64,000 nt of DNA from positions 21,335-85,334 of the forward strand of contig NZ_AVPL01000009.1 of NCBI RefSeq assembly GCF_000768695.1. The letters are read 5' to 3'. The first letter of the stretch is position 1. Each line of letters opens with the position of its first letter. The DNA is from Knoellia aerolata DSM 18566. Lineage in GTDB: Bacteria > Actinomycetota > Actinomycetes > Actinomycetales > Dermatophilaceae. The position numbers and the translations under genes were made by a program. Positions 43,174 to 50,506 of this stretch are shown here, piece after piece. A model generated the notes under the pieces. It had not been told where the DNA came from. It saw only the letters and a program-made list of their open reading frames with translations, and ran no database searches.

Positions 43174-43890
43174 ATGGACAACCAGACCACCACCCCGCAG
43201 AGCCCGGCGGACCGTGCCCAGACGGTGGGCCACGACACCAGGCAGGCGGCGCAGAACGTCGCGTCGACGGCCGGCGCCGAGGCGAAGCGCACCACGCGTG
43301 AGGCCACGGAGCAGGCCCGCCAGCTCCTCGGCCAGGCCCGCACCGACCTGACCGACCAGGCCGCGGCCCAGCAGACGCGTGCAGCAGGCGGTCTGCGCGA
43401 GCTCAGCGACCAGCTGCAGTCGATGGCGCAGGGAACCGGCGACGACGGCATGGCCAAGGGACTCGTCGAGGACGTGGCCCGAAGGGCGAGCGAGGCGGCC
43501 ACGTGGCTGGACCAGCGCGACCCGGGCAGCCTCCTCGAGGAGGCTCGCGGGTTCGCGCGCCGCCGGCCCATGGCGTTCCTCGCGGCCGCGGCAGGGCTGG
43601 GCGTCATCGCCGGGCGACTGAGCCGCAGCCTCGTCGACGAGGCCAGGGACGACGCCTCGTCCGGCACCCCCACCGTGTCAAGGACTCCGGCCGCCGCAGG
43701 GGCGCCGGCACCGCTCTTCACCGAGGACGCCGGGACCGTGCCCATCGCCCCGACCACGACGGCACCCACCGGTCAGATCCCCGAGCTGCACCGCACCACG
43801 CAGCCGGTCGCGCCCGACGGCACCCCGAGCCCGATCGACCCCGAGGGACGGCTGACCGCCGCCGACGACCTCGGCGGGGGTGGGCGATGA
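43174..43890 (+). CDS. hydrophilic helical protein with one membrane helix, first gene of a stress operon
   Basis: 238 residues; ATG with AGAGGAGGGG at about 43159-43168. The N-terminal about 100 residues are Ala/Gln/Thr-rich helix (DTRQAAQNVASTAGAEAKRTTREATEQARQLLGQARTDLTDQAAAQQ), like LEA or DUF3618-type proteins. A short hydrophobic helix (RPMAFLAAAAGLGVIAGRLS) follows, then a Pro/Thr-rich tail. It is the first of three ATGA-coupled genes (then a holin-like protein and DUF3618) that commonly occur together in actinobacteria. Expression from the SigF-type promoter is likely. It probably helps protect the envelope during stress; no enzyme activity is expected. Confidence 0.8.
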   Translation: MDNQTTTPQSPADRAQTVGHDTRQAAQNVASTAGAEAKRTTREATEQARQLLGQARTDLTDQAAAQQTRAAGGLRELSDQLQSMAQGTGDDGMAKGLVEDVARRASEAATWLDQRDPGSLLEEARGFARRRPMAFLAAAAGLGVIAGRLSRSLVDEARDDASSGTPTVSRTPAAAGAPAPLFTEDAGTVPIAPTTTAPTGQIPELHRTTQPVAPDGTPSPIDPEGRLTAADDLGGGGR

Positions 43891-44309
43891 CCGAGCCGCA
43901 CACGCGTCCGGACCTCCCTGACGCGTCCCTGCGCTCCGTGGGCGAGCTGCTGGGCGACGTCACGAACGACCTGTCCACCCTGCTCCGGCAAGAGGTCGCC
44001 CTCGCCAAGGCCGAGCTCAAGGAGACCGGCGACCACGCCAAGGCGGCCGGCGGGCTGTTCGCCGGCGCCGGAGTCGCAGGGCACCTCGCCCTGATCTTCC
44101 TGTCACTGGCCCTGTGGTGGGCGCTCGGCGACCTGCTCGACAGCCTGGGGTGGTCGGCGCTCGTCGTCGGCGTGCTCTGGGCCCTCGTCGCCGCCGTGCT
44201 GGCCATGCAGGGCAGGAAGCGCATGCAGCGCGCCACCCCGGTCGCCCCCAGGACCGTGGACACCGCCAAGGACATTCCCGATGCACTGAGAGGACGAGAG
44301 ACATCATGA
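43887..44309 (+). CDS. phage holin family (DUF1469-like) membrane protein
   Basis: 140 residues; the ATG overlaps the previous stop. N-terminal SVGELLGDVTNDLSTLLRQEVALAKAELKETGDHAKAAGGLFAGAGVAGHLALIFLSLALWWAL is the Actinobacteria holin-superfamily signature (the LxRQEVxLAKAEL helix). Two membrane helices follow, and a basic tail. In spite of the name these are not lytic holins; they co-occur with DUF3618 genes. Its role may be membrane tension or envelope stress. Confidence 0.9.
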   Translation: MTEPHTRPDLPDASLRSVGELLGDVTNDLSTLLRQEVALAKAELKETGDHAKAAGGLFAGAGVAGHLALIFLSLALWWALGDLLDSLGWSALVVGVLWALVAAVLAMQGRKRMQRATPVAPRTVDTAKDIPDALRGRETS

Positions 44310-44923
44310 CCACGACCAACCAGGACCCCGAAGCCATCCGCCGGGACATCGACCGCACCCGCGGCCGGCTCAGCGAGGACGTCGACGTCCTCGCCGAGAG
44401 CGTCACCCCCAGCGCCGTCGCCAGGCGCACCGCCGCCCGGGCGTCGGGTCGCGCCAGCCGACTCAAGGAGAGCGTCATGGGCACGGCCCACGACACGGCC
44501 GGCACCGTCACGAGCACCGGCTCCGACGCGGTCCACGGAGCGGCGGACGCCGTCGCCTCCGCCCCCGACATGGCCCGCCGCCAGGCCAGGGGCAACCCGC
44601 TCGCCGCGGGCGCCGTGGCCCTCGCCGCCGGGTGGCTCATCGGCTCGCTCCTGCCGGCCACGGACAGGGAGCGCGAGCTCGCCTCGGCGGCCAGGGAGCA
44701 GGCCCAGCCACTCGTCGACGAAGCCACGTCGATGGCCCAGGACGTCGCTGACCACCTCAAGGAGCCCGCGCAGGAGGCCGTCGAGTCGGTCAAGGGCACC
44801 GCCCAGGAGGGCGTCGAGAACGTCCGCGGCGAAGGCGCCTCTGCCGCGCAGGACGTCAAGGAGACGGCCACCAGCACCGGCAGCGACGACGGGCGCGGCA
44901 CCGCCTCCTCCCCGACCACCTGA
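44306..44923 (+). CDS. DUF3618 domain protein
   Basis: 205 residues; the ATG overlaps the previous stop. The N-terminus TTTNQDPEAIRRDIDRTRGRLSEDVDVLAESVTPSAVARR is the DUF3618 signature. A central membrane helix (NPLAAGAVALAAGWLIGSLLP) precedes a long Ala/Glu/Lys helix resembling LEA/apolipoprotein repeats (EQAQPLVDEATSMAQDVADHLKEPAQEAVESVKGTAQEGVENV). It is the last gene of the operon and is followed by a strong hairpin. Confidence 0.92.
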   Translation: MTTTNQDPEAIRRDIDRTRGRLSEDVDVLAESVTPSAVARRTAARASGRASRLKESVMGTAHDTAGTVTSTGSDAVHGAADAVASAPDMARRQARGNPLAAGAVALAAGWLIGSLLPATDRERELASAAREQAQPLVDEATSMAQDVADHLKEPAQEAVESVKGTAQEGVENVRGEGASAAQDVKETATSTGSDDGRGTASSPTT

Positions 44924-44950
44924 GCGGGCGGGGCGCCCGGGTGCCCACGA

Positions 44951-44987
44951 CGACCCCTCTGTCCGGAGTGAGCGGACGGAGGGGTCG
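44951..44987 (+). terminator. hairpin terminator after the DUF3618 gene
   Basis: 15-base arms, CGACCCCTCTGTCCG (44951-44965) and CGGACGGAGGGGTCG (44973-44987), pair with one G-T wobble around a 7-base loop. Confidence 0.85.
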
Positions 44988-45021
44988 CTCGCGTGGCAGC
45001 GGGCGGCTCCAACGCCCCCGC

Positions 45022-45047
45022 GTTTCCGCGGTCGCGTCCCGGGGTAG
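45022..45047 (+). promoter_or_regulatory. SigF/SigB-type promoter for the hemerythrin operon
   Basis: GTTT at 45022-45025, 16 bases, then GGGTAG at 45042-45047, the same spacing and boxes as the promoter at 43100-43125. The hemerythrin start lies 64 bases downstream. Confidence 0.75.
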
Positions 45048-45110
45048 TGCCACCACATCCGGCCGGGTGCCATTGCGCCCGGCCCCCACGTGACCTCGAG
45101 GAGACCGCAC

Positions 45111-45608
45111 ATGTCGCAGGACGCCATCGTCATGCTCAAGGCCGACCACAAGGAGGTTCGCGCGCTCTTCCGCGAGTTCCAGAAGTCGACGACCACCGAC
45201 GCGCGCAAGGGCAGGCTGGTCGAGCAGATCATCGAGCTCCTCACGGTGCACACCTACATCGAGAACGAGGTCATGTACCCGCGGGTGCGTGCCCTGCTGC
45301 CCGACCTCGAGGACGACGTGCTCGAGTCCTACGAGGAGCACCACGTCGCCGACGTGCTCGTCATGGAGCTCGTCCCGATGTCTCCGAAGGACGAGCGCTT
45401 CGAGGCCAAGACCACCGTCCTCATCGAGAACGTCACGCACCACATCGAGGAGGAGGAGCAGGACTGGTTCCCCAAGGTCCGCGAGGGCCTGTCCCGCACC
45501 CAGCTGCGCGAGATCGGCGCCGAGCTCGCCGAGGCCAAGAAGCGCGCGCCGCGCCGCCCGGAGCAGCCGAGCGCCCTCAAGAAGACCGTCGATGCCGTCC
45601 TCGCCTGA
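45111..45608 (+). CDS. hemerythrin domain protein
   Basis: 165 residues; ATG with GAGGAG at 45098-45103. Four-helix hemerythrin fold with the metal ligands DAIVMLKADHKEVRALFREF, LLTVHTYIENEVMYPRV, YEEHHVADVLVMEL and VTHHIEEEEQDWFPKV. It should bind a di-iron centre and O2, NO or peroxide. Hemerythrins of this short type are frequent members of SigB/SigF stress regulons, which matches the promoter seen upstream. The downstream DUF2231 gene overlaps its end by 17 bases. Confidence 0.92.
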   Translation: MSQDAIVMLKADHKEVRALFREFQKSTTTDARKGRLVEQIIELLTVHTYIENEVMYPRVRALLPDLEDDVLESYEEHHVADVLVMELVPMSPKDERFEAKTTVLIENVTHHIEEEEQDWFPKVREGLSRTQLREIGAELAEAKKRAPRRPEQPSALKKTVDAVLA

Positions 45609-46224
45609 GTCGGGGGTCCCCGGGCCGGTCGCGACCAGGCCCGGGACGACGCCGGCCCTCGTGACGGCGACCCAGCGACTCGAACAGGCGACGGCACTCG
45701 ACGGCCCGCGCCGGTTCTACGGGATGCTCGCCCGACCACTGGAGCGCTGGTCGGGCAGTGAGCTGCTGCGCTCAGGCCTCGTCGGGCACGCCCTGCACCC
45801 CGTGCTCACCGACGTGCCACTCGGGTGCTGGACCGCCGCCTCGATCCTCGACCTCGGTGGGCGCCCGTCGGACCGCCAGGCCAGCCGGCGACTGGTCGGA
45901 GCCGGACTGGCCGCCGTCGGGCCCACCGCCGTCACCGGCCTCGCCGAGTGGGCGCGCACCGGACGCGAGGCACAGCGCGTGGGTGCACTGCACGGCGCCC
46001 TCAACGTCGTGGCGACGTCGCTGTACCTCACCTCCTACGTCGCTCGCGGTCGTCGGCGACACGGGCTCGGCGTCGCGACGGCTCTGGCCGGCGCAGCGGT
46101 CGCCGGAGCCTCGGCCTACCTCGGCGGACACCTCACGACGGCTCGCAAGGTCGGCAGCCGGGATCCGGCCTACGCCTCCGACCGGGTCCAGGACGAGCTG
46201 GGCAGCACCGTCGCCGGATCGTGA
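45592..46224 (+). CDS. DUF2231 family membrane protein
   Basis: 210 residues from an ATG inside the hemerythrin end; a GTG at 45661 is an alternative start. The core is DUF2231: GHALHPVLTDVPLGCWTAASILDLGG, then LVGAGLAAVGPTAVTGLAEWART, ALNVVATSLYLTSYVARG and LGVATALAGAAVAGASAYLGGHLT, giving four membrane helices. Related proteins are predicted haem- or redox-associated membrane proteins, with conserved His in GHALHP. It is co-transcribed with hemerythrin, which suggests a shared role in oxidative or nitrosative stress. Confidence 0.88.
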   Translation: MPSSPESGVPGPVATRPGTTPALVTATQRLEQATALDGPRRFYGMLARPLERWSGSELLRSGLVGHALHPVLTDVPLGCWTAASILDLGGRPSDRQASRRLVGAGLAAVGPTAVTGLAEWARTGREAQRVGALHGALNVVATSLYLTSYVARGRRRHGLGVATALAGAAVAGASAYLGGHLTTARKVGSRDPAYASDRVQDELGSTVAGS

Positions 46225-46228
46225 CGTC

Positions 46229-46250
46229 GGGCTCGTGACGTCACGGGCCC
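46229..46250. terminator. palindrome between converging genes, possible terminator
   Basis: GGGC-t-CGTGA-cg-TCACG-g-GCCC is a nearly perfect palindrome five bases after the DUF2231 stop and 32 before the end of the convergent gene. Confidence 0.45.
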
Positions 46251-46281
46251 GTGACGACTGACGGACCGCTCGCCACTCGCC

Positions 46282-46524
46282 CTAGGGGCGGCTGCGCTCC
46301 TTGGCCGCCCGGCGACGACGTCGCAGCTCGCCGACGATGCGGTCCTGCTCCCGCGTCAACGCAGCCCTCGCCGTCTCACCGGCGTCGCCATCGCGCAGTG
46401 CGGCTTCGGACGCAGCGAGGTCGGTGAGGAGCTCGCGCACCGTCAGTGACTGCATCTCCATCCGCGGGCGATGACCTCGCGAGCGGGTCACGTCCACGAT
46501 GTCGATGACGTCTGGTTCATCCAT
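46282..46524 (-). CDS. small charged helical protein of unknown function
   Basis: 80 residues, ATG start. Acidic N-terminus (DEPDVIDIVDVTRSRGHRPRM), then a helix with heptad spacing (LTVRELLTDLAASEAALRDGDAGETARAALTREQDRIVGELRRRRRAAKERSRP) ending very basic. No family is recognised. It is divergent from the sigma-factor gene with 290 bases between, in which I see no clear feature except a GGGTAC on the minus strand. Confidence 0.55.
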   Translation of the reverse strand: MDEPDVIDIVDVTRSRGHRPRMEMQSLTVRELLTDLAASEAALRDGDAGETARAALTREQDRIVGELRRRRRAAKERSRP

Positions 46525-46814
46525 GCCTGGTTGCCTCCACGACGTGCCGGGCGGTCCGTCTCCTTGAGGTCCGACCCGGTCATTCCCCCCTCAGTACCCA
46601 CCGGCCGGTCGCCTACGCGTCGGCCGGTGCGGGTCCGCGCCGATCCACCGTCGGCCATCGTGTTCGCACCACGCAAAGTCCCGGTGGTCCAAGGCCCCGA
46701 TGCCCTCCCTGCGGCGATATGGTCAATGGGTCCGGAGTGGAGATCGAGCCCCCCTGTCTCCCTTGTTCTCCACGGTCCGACAGCGGTGCCGCCACTCTTC
46801 CCAAGGACGAGCGC

Positions 46815-47627
46815 ATGGCTGCCGCCCCACCCACCCTCGTGCCGACCAGCTCCCACTGGCAGCACACCATCGACCCCCAGGTCGAACCCCTCGCCGAGCG
46901 CTGGGCGGCCACCCGCGACCCCGTGGTCCGGGCCGACCTGCTGGAACGCATCGTGCTCATCGCCCTTCCGGTGGCAGACGCCCTCGCCCGGCGGTACCGG
47001 TTCCGGGGCATCGAGGACGACGACCTCGAGCAGGTGGCCCGCACCGCCCTGGTCAGGGCCGCGACCCGCTACCGCCCCGGCCAGGGCCACGGGTTCATCG
47101 CCTTCGCCGCGCCGTCGATCACTGGTGAGCTCAAGCGATGGTTCCGCGACCACGGCTGGGCCGTGCGCCCACCACGGCGCCTGCAGGAGCTGCGACCGCT
47201 GCTCGCCGGCGAGGAGGAGCACCTGAGGCACTCGCTCCTGCGGGAGCCGTTGGACAGTGAGCTCGCCCGTGCCCTCGACATCACCGAGGATGACGTGACG
47301 GAGGCGAGGGTGTGCGCGGCGGGTTACCAGGCCGCGTCGCTCGATGCCCCGAACGCCGCCGGCACCAGCCTGGCCGACCGCGCCCTCGTCGCACCCTCCG
47401 TCTGCGAGTGGATCGAGACACGGGAGGCCCTGCGGTGGGCGGTCGAGCGGCTCGACCGGCGCCAGCGCCTCGTGCTGAGGCTGCGGTTCGTCGACGACCT
47501 GACCCAGGCCGAGATCGGCCTGCGCATCGGCGTCAGCCAGATGCAGGTCTCCCGGATCCTGCGCACCGTCATGACGTCGTTGCGGTCCGCGCTGGCACAG
47601 GAGGACCTTCAGCACCCCGTCGCCTGA
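46815..47627 (+). CDS. SigF/SigB-type general stress sigma factor
   Basis: 270 residues from the ATG at 46815 (AAGGACGAG upstream). Region 2: ALPVADALARRYRFRGIEDDDLEQVARTALVRAATRYRPGQGHGFIAFAAPSITGELKRWFRDHGWAVRPPRRLQEL, the signature of the SigB/SigF/SigG group. Regions 3 and 4: LDITEDDVTEARVCAAGYQAASLDAP and LDRRQRLVLRLRFVDDLTQAEIGLRIGVSQMQVSRILRTV. No anti-sigma or anti-anti-sigma gene is adjacent. The two GTTT-N16-GGGTAG promoters at 43.1 and 45.0 kb are the type this group recognises, so the nearby stress genes are its likely targets. Confidence 0.93.
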   Translation: MAAAPPTLVPTSSHWQHTIDPQVEPLAERWAATRDPVVRADLLERIVLIALPVADALARRYRFRGIEDDDLEQVARTALVRAATRYRPGQGHGFIAFAAPSITGELKRWFRDHGWAVRPPRRLQELRPLLAGEEEHLRHSLLREPLDSELARALDITEDDVTEARVCAAGYQAASLDAPNAAGTSLADRALVAPSVCEWIETREALRWAVERLDRRQRLVLRLRFVDDLTQAEIGLRIGVSQMQVSRILRTVMTSLRSALAQEDLQHPVA

Positions 47628-47646
47628 CCGGTGCGCCGGCCGGGCG

Positions 47647-48228
47647 TCAGACCGCCGCGGCTCTGTGGATGAGCGCCAGGTAGTCCTCGACCTCGACCGG
47701 GCCGGCGCAGTGGATCTGCCCGTCCACGAGCAGGTGGGGCGGCCCGGTGATGCCGGCAGCGCGCGCGGCGTCCGCATCGGCCGCCACCTGCTCGGCGAAC
47801 GCCGACGACGCGAGAACCTCCGAGACGCGGTGCTCGTCCAGACCGGCCTCGCCCGCCAGCCGCTGGAGCACGTGGTGCGACTCGACGTCGAGGGCCTCAC
47901 GGAACACCGCGGCATACAGCCGCTCGAGCATGGCCGACTGGAGCGCCGGCCCGCCCAGCTCGTGGCCGAGCGCCACGAGGCGGTGGGCGTCCGTGGTGTC
48001 CGCGGACGGCGGCTCGCTCAGCGAGATGTCGAGGCCGTCGGGGCGGGTCCGCACGGCAGCCTGCTCGAAGTCGTCGGCGGACAGGGCCGCACCCGGCAGT
48101 GCGTGGTGGTGGATGACGACGTCAGCGGGCCGTTCGGAGGCGGCGACGGCCGCCTCGAGGCGACGTTTGGCGGCATACGACCAGGGATCGGTCACGTCGC
48201 CCCAGAGGTCGAGCACGAGGTCAGCCAC
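47647..48228 (-). CDS. DsbA/FrnE-like thioredoxin-fold protein lacking the CxxC motif
   Basis: 193 residues from the GTG at 48228; the frame runs further upstream but enters a terminator. The fold matches DSBA/FrnE: LVLDLWGDVTDPWSYAAKRRLEAAV, where FrnE proteins have CPWCY-GKRR. Here both cysteines are replaced (DPWS), so dithiol oxidase activity is not expected. The cis-Pro segment (ITGPPHLLVDGQ) remains. It may act as a glutathione- or CoA-dependent isomerase like the GST-kappa branch, or as a chaperone. The end converges on the sigma-factor gene. Confidence 0.82.
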   Translation of the reverse strand: MADLVLDLWGDVTDPWSYAAKRRLEAAVAASERPADVVIHHHALPGAALSADDFEQAAVRTRPDGLDISLSEPPSADTTDAHRLVALGHELGGPALQSAMLERLYAAVFREALDVESHHVLQRLAGEAGLDEHRVSEVLASSAFAEQVAADADAARAAGITGPPHLLVDGQIHCAGPVEVEDYLALIHRAAAV

Positions 48229-48251
48229 CCCCTCACTCTGGCACACGACGG

Positions 48252-48289
48252 CGAACGCCCCCAGACCACGCGGGATCGGGGGGCGTTCG
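48252..48289. terminator. hairpin terminator upstream of the DsbA-like gene
   Basis: CGAACGCCCCC (48252-48262) pairs with GGGGGCGTTCG (48279-48289), 16-base loop. It serves the NlpC/P60 gene, which ends at 48315 on the minus strand. Confidence 0.75.
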
Positions 48290-48314
48290 TCAGGCGGGTT
48301 TCCTGGGGGTCGGC

Positions 48315-49154
48315 TCAGAACCGACCGAAACCGGTGGGGGTGCCCCACATGTTGCGCTCGCTCGAGAACTTCCCGGGGCGCGGGGAGTCGATCATCATGT
48401 CGCCACCCGTGAAGATGCCGACGTGGTAGGCCGGGCTGCCGTAGAAGACGAGGTCGCCGGGGCGGGGGCTCGTCACGCGGGTGGCCGCACGCTGCTGCGC
48501 GGACGCGGTGCGCGGGATGCTGATCCCGGCCTTGCCGAAGACGTACTGCGTCAGGCCGGAGCAGTCGAAGCCGGCCGGAGTGCTGCCGCCGTAGACGTAG
48601 GCGATGCCGAGCAGGCCGCGGGCGATGCTGACGACCCGGCTCGAGGACTGGGTCACGGCGACGCGCGCGGCGGTACGGCTCGTCTGCGTGGTGCTCGATC
48701 CGGTCGGGGTGTCGGTGCTGGTTCTGGTGCTGGCGCTGGTGCGCGCCTCGCTCCGCTCACCGGCGGCGACCAGACGGCTCTCGCGCGGCTGCTCCACGCG
48801 GACGACCGGCTTCGGCTTGGGCTTGGGCTTCGGCTTGGGCTTCGCGACGGCCTTGACGCCGACGACGCCGACGATCTCCGCCCTGACCGGGGAGGAGGCG
48901 GCCGGGGCGCTGATCGCGGGGGCCGAGACGGCGACCGGGCCGGGAGCAGCCTGGGCAGCGGTCACGCCGACCGGGGCGGCCTCGGGGGCAGCCGCCGCCG
49001 GCAGAGCGAACGCGGCGACGAGACCACCGGAGGCGGCGAGCACGGCGGACGCCTTGGCGCCGGTGACACCGACCCGTGAGGCGATGGTCGACAGTTCGGA
49101 GACGGGGTTGTGTCGTCCCGGCGCGCGGTGGCGCCCATGGGTGGAGTGAGCCAC
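48315..49154 (-). CDS. secreted NlpC/P60 peptidoglycan endopeptidase
   Basis: 279 residues, GTG start. A Tat-like or long Sec signal at residues 1-55 (GRHRAPGRHN..., then KASAVLAASGGLVAAFALPAAAA). A Pro/Ala linker includes KPKPKPKPKPKP, probably wall-associated. The C-terminal about 110 residues are NlpC/P60: YVYGGSTPAGFDCSGLTQYVFGKAGISIPRTASAQQ (catalytic Cys), PGDLVFYGSPAYHVGIFTGGDMMIDSPRPG (catalytic His). It cleaves peptide stems in peptidoglycan. A c-di-AMP riboswitch lies in its leader, as is common for actinobacterial wall hydrolases, so expression should fall when c-di-AMP is high. Confidence 0.93.
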   Translation of the reverse strand: MAHSTHGRHRAPGRHNPVSELSTIASRVGVTGAKASAVLAASGGLVAAFALPAAAAPEAAPVGVTAAQAAPGPVAVSAPAISAPAASSPVRAEIVGVVGVKAVAKPKPKPKPKPKPVVRVEQPRESRLVAAGERSEARTSASTRTSTDTPTGSSTTQTSRTAARVAVTQSSSRVVSIARGLLGIAYVYGGSTPAGFDCSGLTQYVFGKAGISIPRTASAQQRAATRVTSPRPGDLVFYGSPAYHVGIFTGGDMMIDSPRPGKFSSERNMWGTPTGFGRF

Positions 49155-49164
49155 GGTGATGAAC

Positions 49165-49305
49165 CTCTCGATGCCTACGAGGTGAGCTGTCGGGTTCGGG
49201 CGTGAGGTCTGCCCGGCCAGTCGTGACTGGCTTCACCCCAAGGACCGACCTGGCTGGTCGGCCCACGATTGGGTCCCCCGCTCCTGCCAAGCGGATTGCG
49301 CTGCA
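49165..49305 (-). ncRNA. c-di-AMP riboswitch (ydaO-yuaA type)
   Basis: Read on the minus strand, the leader of the NlpC/P60 gene contains the conserved blocks in order: CGCTTGGCAGGAGCGGGGGACCCA, then TTGGGGTGAAGCC, then CGAACCCGACAGCTCACCTCGTAGGC, with hairpins between them. These match the ydaO consensus (AGCGGGGGACCCA, GGGGUGAA, CGAAUCCGUCAGCUAACCUCGUAGGC). In actinobacteria this riboswitch precedes wall hydrolases and turns them off when c-di-AMP binds. The rest of the 343-base gap holds the terminator of the upstream gene. Confidence 0.88.
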
Positions 49306-49444
49306 GTCGACGACGGTGGCAGGACTCGGCATATCCGTCTCGACGGTTCACCCCAGGGGAGGACGAACCCGAGCCACGCTACCCAATCGGTCGCGCGAAG
49401 TCACGTTTGGGTCACGGCAGCCGGTTCGGGGAACCCGCACGTGG

Positions 49445-49480
49445 CGAGGGCGGGGAGCCGGTCCGGCCCTCCCGCCCTCG
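49445..49480 (-). terminator. hairpin terminator of the 49498-50361 gene
   Basis: CGAGGGCGGGGAGCCGG and CCGGCCCTCCCGCCCTCG pair over about 16 bases with one bulge, 18 bases after the stop. Confidence 0.75.
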
Positions 49481-49497
49481 TCGTCACCCTCGCGGGA

Positions 49498-50361
49498 TCA
49501 CTCCACGGAGATGTGCACGTGGTCGTAGTGGTTGGCCGTGACCGAGCCACGGTCGTCCATGGCGCGCCAGCCGGAGGCGCCGGCGAGCCAGATGCGCTGC
49601 TTCCAGATGACGTAGGTGATGTTGTAGGCGCCCATGTTGTTGATGGCCCACTGGGCCACGGCGTCGCCGCGGGACCCGGTGACCATGACGTCGACGGCCC
49701 TGCCAGAGCCGTGGTCGCCGCCGCCGGCGCGGTAGCCACCGATGTTGGTGATGCCGAAGTTGGAGCGGATCGCCGAGTACACCTTGGCGGCGTTGTCGCC
49801 CAGGCCCTTGGCGCGGCCGGCGTCGTAGTAGGCCATGGAGGACCCGCTGCCGGACGAGCCCGACGACGAGGTCGAGGTGCGGGCCGACGAGGTGGACCTC
49901 GTCGGGGCCGACGTCGCCGCAGCCTTCTTCGCGGCCTTCTTCACGGGAGCCGCCACCGGCTTCGGCGTCGGCTTCGGCTTCGGGGCCGGCTTCGGCTTCG
50001 CGACCGCGGTGACACCGGCGGTGCCGGCGGACACGGCGGCGCTCTCGGCCGCTGCGGGGGCGCTGAGCGCGGTCCGGGCGGTGGGCACCGCGCTGCGGGC
50101 GGCGCTGCGCGAGGTCGTGCCGCTCACGGCCTCGGCGCGGTCACGGGCGACGAGGGCCGAGGTCCGGCTGGAGAGCTCGACCTGGTCGGTCGAGGCCTGG
50201 ACCGGGATCGCGATGGCGGCTGCCACGCTCGAGGCCAGGCCGAGGCCGACGAGGGCCTTGACGACGGTGGGGCGGGAGACGGACGAGAGGGTCGTGAGGT
50301 CGGGCAGACGTCGGGACGTCTGCGCACGGCGGCGACCGGCGCGGGAGACAGGGGAGAACAC
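49498..50361 (-). CDS. secreted cell-wall metallopeptidase-like protein (ARB-07466-type C-terminal domain)
   Basis: 287 residues from the GTG at 50361, 11 bases after GGAAGG; an ATG 12 codons upstream lacks a ribosome site. Signal region VVKALVGLGLASSVAAAIAIPVQAS near residues 30-55, then a long Ala/Ser/Lys-Pro linker (KPKPAPKPKPTPKP). The C-terminal about 110 residues (AGRAKGLGDNAAKVYSAIRSNFGITNIGGYRAGGGDHGSGRAVDVMV...NHYDHVHISVE) have H-x3-GRAVD and HYDHVH, a LAS-type zinc site as in M15 peptidases. It probably trims peptidoglycan. Same linker style as the NlpC/P60 neighbour. Confidence 0.85.
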   Translation of the reverse strand: MFSPVSRAGRRRAQTSRRLPDLTTLSSVSRPTVVKALVGLGLASSVAAAIAIPVQASTDQVELSSRTSALVARDRAEAVSGTTSRSAARSAVPTARTALSAPAAAESAAVSAGTAGVTAVAKPKPAPKPKPTPKPVAAPVKKAAKKAAATSAPTRSTSSARTSTSSSGSSGSGSSMAYYDAGRAKGLGDNAAKVYSAIRSNFGITNIGGYRAGGGDHGSGRAVDVMVTGSRGDAVAQWAINNMGAYNITYVIWKQRIWLAGASGWRAMDDRGSVTANHYDHVHISVE

Positions 50362-50506
50362 GAAAAAGGGAACCTTCCGGTGGATCAGGGGTGTCATCAC
50401 CGTAGCGGCGGCTCGGGCGCATGTCACATTCCGGTAACGGGCGGGGTGCCGTGTCGCGGCCCGGCGGGCCGGCTCAGGGCCGCCGACGCTCGTGCTCGGC
50501 TCGTGC

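Noticed and set aside
43887..44309. Prophage lysis gene because of the holin name
   Set aside because: No other phage genes nearby; these actinobacterial proteins form a stress operon with DUF3618.
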